Source: Paraliobacillus ryukyuensis
Lineage (GTDB): Bacteria; Bacillota; Bacilli; Bacillales; Amphibacillaceae
Direction of reading: 5' to 3'
NCBI RefSeq assembly: GCF_003315295.1
Contig: NZ_QNRI01000002.1
Span: forward strand, 248,001 to 312,000
Length of the DNA: 64,000 bases
The notes below the pieces were generated by a model. That model was not told the DNA's origin. It did not search any database and saw nothing but the letters and a program-made list of their open reading frames with translations. A program made the translations under genes and the position numbers. Below are positions 28,514-38,208 of the stretch, in pieces. Position 1 is the stretch's first letter. Each line of letters starts with the position of its first letter.

Positions 28514-31500
28514 TTATTTACTCATACGTTTCATCGTCGCATAAATTGCTGGTAAAAGAACCAAGGTTAAAATAGTAGAAAACAACAATCCATATACAAT
28601 AGAAATGGCTAATGGTCGGAATAATACATCTCCTGTAAAAATAATTGGAACCAACGCTGCAATGGATGTTAGAGTTGTTAATATTATTGGACGAACGCGA
28701 GCTCGCCCTGCTTCTTTAATAGCTTGCAACAATGTGTCATAGCGGTTTCGGTTCTGTTCGATAAATTCAATTAATAAAATTGAATTTCGTACAACAATTC
28801 CAGATAGTGAAACAATACCAAGTACAGCTAAGAAGCTTAATGGTTCACCCGAAACGAATAATCCCACAATAGCACCTGTAATTGCTAATAATACGGTGCT
28901 TGTGATTAATAATGGTGTTAGTAATGAATTAAATTGAATCGCAATCGTTAAATAAATAAGAAATAATACGATTAAAAATAATTTAGCTACCTCAATGAAG
29001 AATTCACTTTCAGCAGAACTTGCCCCTTCTTCAATGATTTGATAACCATCAGGTAAATCACTTTCTATTGATGAAATAATCGTATTTGCCTCTTCTGAAA
29101 ATGCTTCTCCTTCGCCGTCTTGTTCGTATCCTTCAATGGTAATTGTTCGCTCTCCATTATAGTGAGGGATAGCGCCAATTTGTTTACTCGTTTCTTTCGT
29201 AATAAAGGAGTCGTAGCTAATCGTTTCAGGCGGACCATTTTCGTTTGGAATGGCTAACGTTAATGCGGATAAATCAATTCCCTGATTGTCTCCTTCATCT
29301 AATATTAATTGAAGCGGAAGGCGTTCTGTACCATTATCAAATGTCCCCAATGGAGCGCCGATATTTGCTAATTGTAGGCTTTGGATGATTTGATTTGGGT
29401 CAACACCTTCCTCAGCCAATAATTCTCGATCCAAATGGTAAGTAATATAATTTTGTTCTTTACTCGTATTGGATGTTACGATTTTTGCGCTATCCAGATC
29501 CGCTAATTGCGTTTTTAAATCATCAGCAATCGTAACAAGCCGGTCAATGTCAGGACCTTGGACTTTCACTTCCACACTTGGTGAAGGTGGTGGGCCTGAT
29601 ACAATCGTTTCCAAAAAGATTTCAGCATCAGGAAATGCTTCTCGTAAAGGCGATTCCCATTCATCAATGAAATCCGAAGCGCTAGTTGCGTCTCGATTTA
29701 CTCGAACAACTAATTGCCCCGTGTTATCTCCTGTTCGTGTCATCGAAGAACTAAAAATACCAGGGAGCCCATCTCCAGTATAGGTTACGGTTTCTGTAAT
29801 GGTATCGGTTTTCTCTAGTAAATATTTTTCCATTTCTTGAAGCTTCTGCTGTGTATCTTCGATGGTTGTTCCAGATGCTAACCGAGCGGATATCGTTACT
29901 TCAGCACGATCAGCCGCAGGGAAAAATTCAAAAGGAACTTTGAACACTAACAGTAGTAATAAAAGACAAAGGACAATACCTGAAATAACAGTCAACCATG
30001 GTTTTTTCAACGTAGCTGGGATAATGGAATCGGCATAAAATTTTTCTAGCTTATTAAATAAGTTGCCAAGAATACCTGTTTTTTTGCTGGAACTTTGTTT
30101 ATTTCTATCTGTGTTTTTCTGTTTCGTATATTGAATAGTCGGAATTAATGTTAGCGCAAGAATCGTTGAAGCTACTACCGTACAGATTAGTGCTAAAGGT
30201 AATGCGCGAATAAAATCACCATTACTTCCCGACAAAAATGTCAGTGGAAAAAAACTGAATACAATCATTAATGTAGAAGTGACGATAGAAACGCCAACTT
30301 CACGAACACCATTAATGGTTCCTTTTAACGCTGATTCGCCTAATTGGAATCGACGTTGAATATTATCGTTTACCACAATGGCATCATCGACAAGGATACC
30401 AATGGCGACAATAATCCCAATAATTGAAATCTGATTTAAATCCACGCCAGCATATGGCAAAGGAATCAGTCCGATAATAATCGATAGTGGAATGGCAATG
30501 GCCACCAAAAGAGCAGATGAAAAAGGTAATCCAAGTAACATAATGATTAAAACGGCAATTAATGAAATCACAAACGATGTAATTAGGCTTGAGTATACCT
30601 CGTTAATTACTGTGCTTTGTGTGTAGAATTGATCCACCGAGACATTTGTTGGTAACGCAGCAGACAATGTATCAATTTTGTCCGTGATGTTTTGTTGCAC
30701 TTGTTCAATATTCACACCTTCGCTAGCCTGGAGGGTGATTGAGATTGCATGTTGTCCTTCATATTGAATAATATCTGAAGGAGCTTGATTGACACGATTG
30801 ATAGATGCAACATCGCTTAGATAAACCGCTTCTCCTGTCGATGGATTTGTCGTGATATAGATATTTTGTAGATCATCGATGTTCTCGTAATCTCTTATGC
30901 TCAATTGATATTGCGTACCATCTTCTTTTTGGGATCCAAGCGCTTTCGGTGATATTGCGTTATTTAATGCAGTAAGAACTTGATTAGGTTGGATGCGATT
31001 AATTTTCAGTTCTTCTGGGTTGATTGAAACCTTGAGTTCTTGGTCTGGCAACCCTTTAATTAGCAGGCTCTCCACTCCTGCAATTGAAGTGAGTTCTTGT
31101 TCCCATTGATTTAATTGATCACGTAGATTGTACAATGTTGCTTGATCATCAGCTAATAAATGATACGTTGCTACATTTGATTTAACGAGATCAGTGGAAA
31201 CACTAGGCGTTTGGACTTCATCAGGAAAACCTTTTGCTTCTTCAGCGACGGTTTGTCGAATGTTGCTATAAACACTAGCGGCATCAATATCGCTTTCCAA
31301 TGACAACGTGAGGGTAGCAAACCCTGTTGTGGAAGCAGATGATATCTCACTAATGCCATTGATATCATCTAATGCAGATTCTAATGGGTTGGTAACGGTT
31401 TGCTCGATTGTACTGGGTGTTGCACCAGGATAGACAGTAGAGATGGAAGCAATGTTTTGACTGATTTCGGGAATATCTCGTTTAGGTAATTGAATATATG

Positions 31501-31573
31501 TAAAAATACCAGTGAAAATTAATAAAACAAGAAATACCCAAACAATCTTGCGGTATCGTAAAAGATACTTCAC
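28514..31573 (-). CDS. RND family efflux transporter (SwrC/YerP-like)
   Basis: A 1019-residue AcrB/AcrF superfamily permease. It has one N-terminal helix, a large porter domain, helices 2-6, a second porter domain and helices 8-12. Helix 4 carries the proton-relay acids in the GILVDDAIVVND segment. It exports amphiphiles by proton antiport; the Bacillus relative SwrC/YerP gives surfactin resistance. No membrane-fusion protein or outer factor is encoded nearby, as usual for Gram-positive members. The start has AGGAGGGGTCACG upstream. It is divergent from the second aminopeptidase gene. Confidence 0.92.
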   Translation of the reverse strand: MKYLLRYRKIVWVFLVLLIFTGIFTYIQLPKRDIPEISQNIASISTVYPGATPSTIEQTVTNPLESALDDINGISEISSASTTGFATLTLSLESDIDAASVYSNIRQTVAEEAKGFPDEVQTPSVSTDLVKSNVATYHLLADDQATLYNLRDQLNQWEQELTSIAGVESLLIKGLPDQELKVSINPEELKINRIQPNQVLTALNNAISPKALGSQKEDGTQYQLSIRDYENIDDLQNIYITTNPSTGEAVYLSDVASINRVNQAPSDIIQYEGQHAISITLQASEGVNIEQVQQNITDKIDTLSAALPTNVSVDQFYTQSTVINEVYSSLITSFVISLIAVLIIMLLGLPFSSALLVAIAIPLSIIIGLIPLPYAGVDLNQISIIGIIVAIGILVDDAIVVNDNIQRRFQLGESALKGTINGVREVGVSIVTSTLMIVFSFFPLTFLSGSNGDFIRALPLALICTVVASTILALTLIPTIQYTKQKNTDRNKQSSSKKTGILGNLFNKLEKFYADSIIPATLKKPWLTVISGIVLCLLLLLLVFKVPFEFFPAADRAEVTISARLASGTTIEDTQQKLQEMEKYLLEKTDTITETVTYTGDGLPGIFSSSMTRTGDNTGQLVVRVNRDATSASDFIDEWESPLREAFPDAEIFLETIVSGPPPSPSVEVKVQGPDIDRLVTIADDLKTQLADLDSAKIVTSNTSKEQNYITYHLDRELLAEEGVDPNQIIQSLQLANIGAPLGTFDNGTERLPLQLILDEGDNQGIDLSALTLAIPNENGPPETISYDSFITKETSKQIGAIPHYNGERTITIEGYEQDGEGEAFSEEANTIISSIESDLPDGYQIIEEGASSAESEFFIEVAKLFLIVLFLIYLTIAIQFNSLLTPLLITSTVLLAITGAIVGLFVSGEPLSFLAVLGIVSLSGIVVRNSILLIEFIEQNRNRYDTLLQAIKEAGRARVRPIILTTLTSIAALVPIIFTGDVLFRPLAISIVYGLLFSTILTLVLLPAIYATMKRMSK

Positions 31574-31703
31574 GTGACCCCTCCTTTTAAAAAATTAAAT
31601 AATACATCAAGTAATACCCTAATAAATATGATTTAAAACTGCTATTAATTAGTAAAAAAATATGAAATAATAAAAGAAATTAAGAATTTAAGGGGGAATA
31701 AAG

Positions 31704-32948
31704 ATGCCTAACCAATTAGCAATGGATAAGTATGCTGAGTTAGCCTTAGTAACTGGAGTTAACCTTCAGTCTGGGCAAGGTCTGATCATTAATGCACCAA
31801 TAGAAGCAATTGATTTTGTTCGCTTGCTCGTAGCAAAAGCCTATGAAAAAGGTGCGAAAAATGTACATATTGAATGGAATGATGGGGATTTAACATACTT
31901 AAAAATGAAGTATGCGCCAATGGAAGTACTAAAACAGTTTCCAAAATGGAGAGCAGATGGATTGCTAGAAATGGTTCAAGATGGTTACTCCCTATTGACA
32001 GTTTATGGTCCAGATCCAAATTTATTGCAGGGCATTGAAGCAGATCGAATTAGTGCTGCTAATAAAGCAAATGCACAAGCTTTAACAGAATACCGAGACT
32101 ATGTCATGAATGATCGTGTCACTTGGTCTATTGTTGGCTATCCGACAGAAGCGTGGGCAAGAAAAATTTTCCCTGAACTTCCTGTTACAGAAGCACAAGA
32201 AAAGTTGTGGGAGCAAATCTTGTTTATTACGCGAGCGGATCAAGCAGATCCAATTAAAGCCTGGCAAGAACATAATGCAGTCTTAAGACAAGCAAAGGAT
32301 TATTTAAATCGTAAACAATATAAACAACTGATCTATCAAGCAGAAGGAACGGATTTAACGATTGAATTACCAGAAGGTCATATTTGGGATGGCGGTTCCG
32401 GACCTTCAGAAAGTGGAGTGGAATTTAATGCTAATATTCCGACAGAAGAAGTCTTTACGATGCCTCATAAATATGGGGTGAACGGAACGGTAAAAAGTAC
32501 TAAACCACTTAGCTACGGTGGTAATATTATTGATCAATTTTCTTTAACATTTAAAGATGGGAAAGTAGTTGAGTTCTCGGCAGAAACTGGAGAAGAAGCA
32601 TTAAAACACTTATTAGAAACCGACAGTGACGGAGCGAAACGTTTAGGAGAAGTAGCATTAGTACCGCACCAATCTCCCATTTCACAATCTGGTTTGATCT
32701 TTTTCAATACTCTGTTTGATGAAAATGCTTCTTGTCATTTAGCACTTGGAAAAGCATACCCAACTACGATCAAAAAGGGAGCAAGCATGACACTAGAGGA
32801 CATGGATAAGCATGGAGTAAATAATAGCTTAATTCATGAAGACTTCATGATTGGTTCTGCAGATATGAACATAGATGGGATTACAAAAGATGGCGAGAAA
32901 GAGGCTATATTCCGAAATGGTAACTGGGCAATTTCATTTGATTTATAA
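31704..32948 (+). CDS. M29 family metallo-aminopeptidase (AmpS/PepS-like), copy 2
   Basis: A 414-residue paralogue of the protein at 12266-13495, colinear over its entire length: MDKYAELALVTGVNLQSGQG, FNANIPTEEVFTMPHKYGVN, VALVPHQSPISQSGL and LIHEDFMIGSADMNIDG. Metal ligands are conserved in both copies, so both are probably active cytosolic exopeptidases. The substitutions are spread evenly and the DNA has diverged, so this is an old duplication. AAGGGGGAATAAAG precedes the ATG. A terminator follows. Confidence 0.9.
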   Translation: MPNQLAMDKYAELALVTGVNLQSGQGLIINAPIEAIDFVRLLVAKAYEKGAKNVHIEWNDGDLTYLKMKYAPMEVLKQFPKWRADGLLEMVQDGYSLLTVYGPDPNLLQGIEADRISAANKANAQALTEYRDYVMNDRVTWSIVGYPTEAWARKIFPELPVTEAQEKLWEQILFITRADQADPIKAWQEHNAVLRQAKDYLNRKQYKQLIYQAEGTDLTIELPEGHIWDGGSGPSESGVEFNANIPTEEVFTMPHKYGVNGTVKSTKPLSYGGNIIDQFSLTFKDGKVVEFSAETGEEALKHLLETDSDGAKRLGEVALVPHQSPISQSGLIFFNTLFDENASCHLALGKAYPTTIKKGASMTLEDMDKHGVNNSLIHEDFMIGSADMNIDGITKDGEKEAIFRNGNWAISFDL

Positions 32949-32975
32949 TACAATTTGATAAAAGCATTAGTTAGG

Positions 32976-33022
32976 AATACTACCTTATTTAAGCAATAGA
33001 CTTAGGAAGGTGGTATTTTTTT
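32976..33022 (+). terminator. Rho-independent terminator of the second aminopeptidase gene
   Basis: AATACTACCTTATTTAAG pairs with CTTAGGAAGGTGGTATT across a seven-base loop, followed by a run of T. Confidence 0.88.
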
Positions 33023-33216
33023 ATGCGAAAAAAGCGCGATTTGACATCAATTGTCTTATTATATTGCATATAATGATGCTTATTTACATTGACGTAACAA
33101 TCGATTTACAATAACATTAATTGTCAGCATAAACGGCAGTTTTTCTATTAGAATGGGTATAGATAGAAGTAATGAAATTTTTAGACATTATGGTTAATAT
33201 TTTAGGAGTGAGCAAC

Positions 33217-34230
33217 ATGAGGCGAGAAGCCTTTTTTGATAATGCCAAGTTTGTACTTATTTTTTTGGTTGTATTTGGTCATTTGATCCAGCCATTTACA
33301 GATGCGAAAGGTATTGATGTACTTTATCATTTTATCTACCTTTTTCATATGCCAGCTTTCATTTTGCTGAGTGGATTTTTCGCAAAAGGAATTGGGAAAG
33401 TGGGATATATTTGGCAAATGTTTCGAAAATTAATTATTCCTTACCTGTTGTTTCAATTATTATATTCGGGCTATTATTACTTAATTGGAGATCCAGGGTG
33501 GGAAACAACCTGGTATGAGCCCCACTGGGCGCTATGGTTTTTGCTTAGTCTATTTTGTTGGCATGTATTATTAATCTTGTTTAAACAAGTGCCACCAATT
33601 ATCAGTATAACGACTGCTTTAGTAATTGGGCTGGGGATTGGTTATATAAATGATGTTGGCCATGCTTTTAGTTTATCTAGAACCTTTGTCTTTTTTCCAT
33701 TTTTTGTACTTGGTTATTGGTTATCGAAACAGCATTTACTCCAATTAACGCAACCTGTTTTTAAATGGAGTAGTCTAATCATAGTGAGCACTGTCATTGT
33801 TTTACTAAGCATATCTCCAACCCAATCGATTGACTGGTTACTAGGTTCTTTTTCCTATCAAGAAATGGGTCAGCCAATTTGGGGTGGTGTGATTCGATTC
33901 GGTGTTTATTTGCTTGCCCTGTTGTTAACTTGCTGTATACTAGCTTGGATTCCCCGGAAAACATATAACTGGACAGCACGTGGTAAACAAACGCTGTATG
34001 TCTATTTATTACATGGCGTTTTCATTCAATTTTTCCGAGAAGCTGGGTGGTTTAAAATTGATAATTTAGTCGATGTAATGGGATTAGTGCTGTTAGCGTT
34101 GTTAATTGTGTTGTTGCTTTCTAGTAAAATGATTTGCGTTCCTTTTCAGCCTCTGATCGAAGGTAAGGTTACGCAGATTAAACAATGGCACTATGAAAGA
34201 AGACGAAAGAAACGTATTTATTTACACTAA
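33217..34230 (+). CDS. Acyltransferase family 3 membrane protein
   Basis: A 337-residue protein with about ten membrane helices. It begins REAFFDNAKFVLIFLVVFGH with the family's conserved N-terminal Asp and His, followed by FHMPAFILLSGFFAKG. Such enzymes transfer acetyl or other acyl groups to sugars or cell-envelope polymers; the layout is closest to fucose 4-O-acetylase-like proteins. The ATG at 33217 has AGGAG eight bases upstream; the frame is open further up but lacks a site. The C-terminus is basic and cytoplasmic. The target glycan is unknown. Confidence 0.82.
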   Translation: MRREAFFDNAKFVLIFLVVFGHLIQPFTDAKGIDVLYHFIYLFHMPAFILLSGFFAKGIGKVGYIWQMFRKLIIPYLLFQLLYSGYYYLIGDPGWETTWYEPHWALWFLLSLFCWHVLLILFKQVPPIISITTALVIGLGIGYINDVGHAFSLSRTFVFFPFFVLGYWLSKQHLLQLTQPVFKWSSLIIVSTVIVLLSISPTQSIDWLLGSFSYQEMGQPIWGGVIRFGVYLLALLLTCCILAWIPRKTYNWTARGKQTLYVYLLHGVFIQFFREAGWFKIDNLVDVMGLVLLALLIVLLLSSKMICVPFQPLIEGKVTQIKQWHYERRRKKRIYLH

Positions 34231-34275
34231 AAAAATGCTGAGGAACAGTTTTGATGCGCTTTCCTTCAGCATTTT
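34231..34275 (+). terminator. Terminator after the acyltransferase gene
   Basis: AAAATGCTGAGGAA pairs with TTCCTTCAGCATTTT across a 15-base loop, immediately after the stop codon. Confidence 0.8.
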
Positions 34276-34358
34276 AATGTAGTTTGGCACGGGAAGAATA
34301 TTTCTTAATAGATAGAACTATTGTAGTAGCGTCTAGCGTTTTAGATTCCAAGTCATTC

Positions 34359-34580
34359 TCAAAAAACATAATATAGTAATCCAGCAGCTCCAAATCCGAT
34401 GATACCAATTGCTCCAGCATATAAGGCAACTTTGGTACGGAAATTATGGTGCGCATTTGTTTCAGAATAATAATCACCCCGACTTGAACTGGAAGTAACG
34501 CCTAAAAATACCGCAGAAAGAGCCACCCCAATAATACCTAAGACAAGAAAAAAAGTAATCACTACTTTGTTCGCCTCCAT
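34359..34580 (-). CDS. Small two-helix membrane protein of unknown function
   Basis: A 73-residue protein with two hydrophobic helices (about 6-29 and 51-72) joined by a polar serine-rich loop (TSSSSRGDYYSETNAHHN). The ATG at 34580 has only a weak site; a GGAGG lies just inside and could serve the GTG at 34562, giving 67 residues. I do not recognise the family. It lies just downstream of the fructosamine kinase gene on the same strand and may be read with it. Confidence 0.5.
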   Translation of the reverse strand: MEANKVVITFFLVLGIIGVALSAVFLGVTSSSSRGDYYSETNAHHNFRTKVALYAGAIGIIGFGAAGLLYYVF

Positions 34581-34623
34581 TGTTTAGATTACTACTCTCT
34601 ACGGTTGGATGAACGAAATGGTT

Positions 34624-35490
34624 TCAAGTATATCTAGTTAGGATATGATCAACCGAAGCGCCATATCCTTCACCAAATAATAGTAGATGGACAAGTAAAT
34701 AATAGAGCTGATAGATTGGTTTAATATCTTCATAATAAGATTCTATTTCAAATACTTCTTGATAAGCATCATAAAAAGCTTGTGAAAAACCACCAAATAC
34801 TTCGGTGAATGCTAACTCAAATAAATGATCCCCATAAAAAACAGCCGGATCAATGACATAAGGCTTTCCGTTCGCGCCAGTAACCCAATTGCCACCCCAA
34901 AGATCGCCGTGTAGAAGGGAAGCTTTTGGATAAGCCGGTAACAAGTTGTCCAATTGATCGATTAATTTTTCTAATCGTTGTTCACGATCTTTCGGCAGTC
35001 GATGGTGAATAAGTGTTTTTTTAAATAATGGTTTTAATCGGAATTCTCGATAATACGTTACCCAATCTGATGTGAACTGATTTGGTTGGTCGAGTGTTCC
35101 AATAAAGCCATCTTGATCAAAGCCAAATTGTTGATGGGTGTGTTGGTGCATTGCTGCAATATTTTGTCCTAAGTCAGTGATTGTCTGGTCATTCTTTTTG
35201 CCTTCTACCCAATCCATCACAAGTATGCCAGTATCTCCTTGGTCGGGTTGATTATAGAAATGTACGTGCGGTACAGCGATGGTATTTGTTTCTTCAATTA
35301 ATTGTAGACCCTTTGCTTCAAAACGGAAAAAATGACTAGAAGCGTGCTCGTTCTGTTTAAGAAAATATTGTTTCTTTTCTGTTTGGACGTGATAGGCTTG
35401 GTTAATATCACCGCCACTTACAGGACGAACGGCAATAATTGAAGTAGTGTCACCAATGTGCTCAAGCACTTGTTTGATTTGTTGTTTCAT
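34624..35490 (-). CDS. Fructosamine kinase family protein (ketosamine-3-kinase-like)
   Basis: A 288-residue protein of the aminoglycoside phosphotransferase/fructosamine-3-kinase fold. The N-lobe has VSGGDINQAYHV and a lysine in KKQYFLKQN. The catalytic loop is LLHGDLWGGNWV, and the metal-binding step is PYVIDPAVFYGDHLFELAF, all diagnostic of the family. It phosphorylates sugar adducts on amines so that they fall off (deglycation), in the cytoplasm. The start has AAGGAAG upstream. Neighbours give no further hint. Confidence 0.9.
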   Translation of the reverse strand: MKQQIKQVLEHIGDTTSIIAVRPVSGGDINQAYHVQTEKKQYFLKQNEHASSHFFRFEAKGLQLIEETNTIAVPHVHFYNQPDQGDTGILVMDWVEGKKNDQTITDLGQNIAAMHQHTHQQFGFDQDGFIGTLDQPNQFTSDWVTYYREFRLKPLFKKTLIHHRLPKDREQRLEKLIDQLDNLLPAYPKASLLHGDLWGGNWVTGANGKPYVIDPAVFYGDHLFELAFTEVFGGFSQAFYDAYQEVFEIESYYEDIKPIYQLYYLLVHLLLFGEGYGASVDHILTRYT

Positions 35491-35670
35491 TTAACTCACT
35501 TCCTTTTCTAACTATGATAACGGCTAAAACCAGTGATAGGCAACCGATTGAAAGTGAGTTAGCTTATTAGTCATTTGTTTTTTATGACTGATATCATGTA
35601 AAATGGTGGAGGGTATGCATGGAAAAAAACAACGTGAAATATAAAAATCAGTAACAAAGGGGGATTAGCT

Positions 35671-35985
35671 TTGATTAGCAATGAGCAAGTACTACAAAAA
35701 ATTCTACAAGAAGCACAGGCTGCTATAGGAAAAAGTCATGAAACGTCCGAAGTTAAATCACACGCAAATGCTATTCGGTTATTATGTGATTTACTATTAG
35801 ATACAAAAGATGAAAATATAAAAGCCACTAATACTAATTTTTCTGTACCAAAACAAGGTTCACCCAATGAACTAGAGTTACGCAAAATGATGGGTGATTT
35901 ACCCAATACCTCAAATAATACCACGTTGCCGGCCAAAAAACTAGACGATGACGATGCAAATGGTGACTCCATTTTTGATTTTTAG
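35671..35985 (+). CDS. ywdI: YwdI family protein (DUF5327)
   Basis: A 104-residue soluble protein with a helical N-terminal half (VLQKILQEAQAAIGKSHET, and HANAIRLLCDLLLDT) that matches YwdI/DUF5327 of Bacillus, and a disordered, Asp-rich C-terminus (DDDDANGDSIFDF). The start is TTG behind AAAGGGGG. It is followed 29 bases later by ywdK, the same order as in B. subtilis without ywdJ. Its function is unknown. Confidence 0.75.
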   Translation: MISNEQVLQKILQEAQAAIGKSHETSEVKSHANAIRLLCDLLLDTKDENIKATNTNFSVPKQGSPNELELRKMMGDLPNTSNNTTLPAKKLDDDDANGDSIFDF

Positions 35986-36014
35986 TTTTAATGAATAGAA
36001 AGGGTGAATAACAG

Positions 36015-36386
36015 ATGAAACTATTCTTATTGTTAGGTGCCATCAATGGCTTTCTAGCGGTTGCTTTTGGTGCTTTTGGTGCCCACGGTTTAGAAGCAAA
36101 ACTGACAGAAAAAGCAATGAGCACATGGGAAAAGGCAGTCCAGTATCAAATGTTTCATACCGTTGGTCTATTGGTTGTGGCTATTTTATTAGCAAAATAT
36201 CAATTGACTAGCATTTCAATAGCAGGATGGTTTTTCTTAGCGGGAATCATTATTTTTTCAGGAAGTTTATATATTTATGCAACAACATCCATCAAAACCT
36301 TTGCAATGATCACTCCGATTGGTGGGGTAGCCTTTTTAGTAGGCTGGGTATTGCTTGGTTATGTGGCTCTTAAAGTGGCCACGTAG
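36015..36386 (+). CDS. ywdK: DUF423 family membrane protein YwdK
   Basis: A 123-residue protein with four membrane helices. The motif GAINGFLAVAFGAFGAHGLE near the N-terminus defines DUF423, and the central KAVQYQMFHTVGLLVVAILL is also conserved. It is found throughout bacteria without a known role. It is probably co-transcribed with ywdI. Its stop codon is followed 20 bases later by a dispersed repeat. Confidence 0.88.
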   Translation: MKLFLLLGAINGFLAVAFGAFGAHGLEAKLTEKAMSTWEKAVQYQMFHTVGLLVVAILLAKYQLTSISIAGWFFLAGIIIFSGSLYIYATTSIKTFAMITPIGGVAFLVGWVLLGYVALKVAT

Positions 36387-36407
36387 TAACATAATGTAGC
36401 AAAAAAG

Positions 36408-36645
36408 AGACTAGGATAAAACAAAATTAGCAGAACCAAAATCCGAACAATGTGAACGAAGCGTAGGCAAAATACGTAGACTCCTGCGGGAAAAGTACGA
36501 GCCGAAGATCCACTGGGTGAAGTGCTTTTCTTCACACAGTTAGCTGATGCTGTGCCCGCAGAAAGCGAAGTATCTTACCGAAGCGTTATATTTGCCCACG
36601 TTAATGTTCGGATTTTTCCTGTTCAGTTACTCTTTTGTCCCAGTC
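36408..36645 (+). repeat. Dispersed palindromic repeat, variant copy C
   Basis: It fills the gap between the converging ywdK and gerQ genes. The ends are inverted (GACTAGGATAAAA at the left, TTTTGTCCCAGTC at the right), with a second inverted pair inside (AAAATCCGAACA and TGTTCGGATTTT). The core contains GACTCCTGCGGGAAAAG, GAGCCGAAGATCCACTGG, and a stem GAAGTGCTTTTC, then GCTGTGCCCGCAGAAAGCGA. It shares termini and core with copies A and D but is a distinct subfamily. Confidence 0.85.
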
Positions 36646-36662
36646 GTTTGTTCTGACCTTAC

Positions 36663-37130
36663 TTACCGTGCATAAGTACGAGTTCTTGGATAATCGTATT
36701 CGATTTCCCCATCAAATGTGATGTAGTCTAGATAAATCGTCAATAATAAGTAACGTTTATTTGTTTCAGGGTCGCTAATAATGATATGATCTCTCCCAGC
36801 TGCTTCAATAATACCTTTAAAAATTTTAGCATTCCAACGATCGTTATTTTCAAAAGTCATATAAATTGTGGCAACTTTTCCTTTGTTTAAACGAAGAATG
36901 TTTTCAATATAAGATTCTTCTATTGGCAACATACCAGGTACTTGACTGCTGCTTGGTTGATTTTGTGTCGGGCTTTGGAATGGCGGATAGCCATAAGATG
37001 GGTAATAAACTGGTTGTTGTTGCGTATAACCTGGTTGATACATCATTGGAGAATAACCTCCACTTTGCATTTGTGGCTGATACATTCCCGGCGTTTGTTG
37101 ACGTTGTTTCTTTTCTTCACTCATGAACAT
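36663..37130 (-). CDS. gerQ: Spore coat protein GerQ
   Basis: A 155-residue protein. The first 75 residues are rich in Gln, Pro, Tyr and Met (MYQPQMQSGGYSPMMYQPGY), and the C-terminal 80 residues are the conserved GerQ domain (SYIENILRLNKGKVATIYMT, then GRDHIIISDPETNKRYLLLT). GerQ is an inner-coat protein that positions the cortex-lytic enzyme CwlJ. It is cross-linked by transglutaminase through N-terminal lysines; K7 and K8 here are candidates. The start at 37130 has GAGGAG upstream. It was also called ywdL and keeps its place next to ywdK. Confidence 0.92.
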   Translation of the reverse strand: MFMSEEKKQRQQTPGMYQPQMQSGGYSPMMYQPGYTQQQPVYYPSYGYPPFQSPTQNQPSSSQVPGMLPIEESYIENILRLNKGKVATIYMTFENNDRWNAKIFKGIIEAAGRDHIIISDPETNKRYLLLTIYLDYITFDGEIEYDYPRTRTYAR

Positions 37131-37421
37131 GTAACACTCCTCTCTTATATGTGCGGACATTCCGATACTAACGGTGCAAAAAAAACAGTGTGATTTATGC
37201 CTTCCAGAATTCCACTGGTTAAACCATTGTGCTGGCAAGTTCCATCAAGTCTAAAAACCATAGAGACCTTTCTTTTTAGCACACTTTCCACTACATATAC
37301 CTATGCAGGAGTGAAAGAAAAATGAACATAATTCCTACTTGTTTCAAATAATTTCCCCTAATTTTCAGTTGAATGAAACAAATGGTTAAGCTCAATAACT
37401 AATGTTTCGTGTTAATAAACA

Positions 37422-37447
37422 CAAAAAAGCCCCGCTTATAGCGGGAC
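37422..37447 (-). terminator. Rho-independent terminator of hemQ
   Basis: On the minus strand GTCCCGC pairs with GCGGGGC around TATAA, followed by TTTTTTGTG, 15 bases after the hemQ stop. Confidence 0.9.
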
Positions 37448-37461
37448 CTTTCACAAAAATA

Positions 37462-38208
37462 TTATATTTGCAAAAATGTTGGAACTTCTTCTTGAGGAAG
37501 GATATTACCGACGTAAAAGGAACCAAATTCCCCGTAACGTGCACTTACTTCATCAAAGCGCATTTCATAGACTAATTTTTTGATATCTAGTGCATCTTTA
37601 GCAAATAAGGTAACGCTCCATTCCCAATCATCAAAGCCCATGGAACCGGTAATAATCTGACGGATCTTGCCTGCATATTTTCTACCAGTCATGCCGTGTT
37701 CGTACATTAAACGTCGGCGATCTTCCATCGGTAAGGTATACCAATTGTCATTGCCTTGACGTCGCTTATCCATTGGGTAAAAACAAATGTGATCCCATTT
37801 TGGTAAACGCGGACGTAGGCGTGCTTGTGTACCAGGGTTTTCTTCTGGTTTTTCTCCTTCTTTTGCCATGTATTTTGACAATTCAACGATGGAAACATAG
37901 GAGTATGTTTGCTTTGTGAAGCCTGCTAATGCAGATTTATTAAATGCTAATTCTACTTCCTGTAGTTCTTTCATCGTCGGGCGAAGAATCATAAGAAGTA
38001 GGTCAGCTTTATGTCCTAAAGTCGTATATACAGCATGACTGCCAGTTTTGGCTTCATCGATCGCTTCCCAATCGGTAAGCATAGCCTGAAACTCAGCAAT
38101 CGCTTCTTCTTTTTTTGCTGGAGAAGCTTGTTTCCATGCCACCCAGTCTATTTTTCTTAAGTCGTGTAGACAATACCAACCGTCCATTGTTTCTACTGCT
38201 TGTGCCAC
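37462..38208 (-). CDS. hemQ: Coproheme decarboxylase HemQ (chlorite dismutase family)
   Basis: A 248-residue protein that performs the last step of the coproporphyrin-dependent heme pathway, turning coproheme into heme b with hydrogen peroxide. The heme-ligand histidine is H171 ([12 protein letters not shown]), and the reactive tyrosine corresponds to Y144 (FYPMDKRR). The ending [13 protein letters not shown] is typical. Its place beside pta, on the opposite strand, matches ywfI in B. subtilis. It starts with ATG behind AAGGAGCG. Its terminator is clear. Confidence 0.95.
   Translation of the reverse strand: MAQAVETMDGWYCLHDLRKIDWVAWKQASPAKKEEAIAEFQAMLTDWEAIDEAKTGSHAVYTTLGHKADLLLMILRPTMKELQEVELAFNKSALAGFTKQTYSYVSIVELSKYMAKEGEKPEENPGTQARLRPRLPKWDHICFYPMDKRRQGNDNWYTLPMEDRRRLMYEHGMTGRKYAGKIRQIITGSMGFDDWEWSVTLFAKDALDIKKLVYEMRFDEVSARYGEFGSFYVGNILPQEEVPTFLQI

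Noticed and set aside
29469-29783. Plus-strand ORF within the RND gene, and similar long antisense frames in recQ, ehuA, tcyP, murZ and rho
   Set aside because: All are frame shadows of strongly conserved genes on the other strand.
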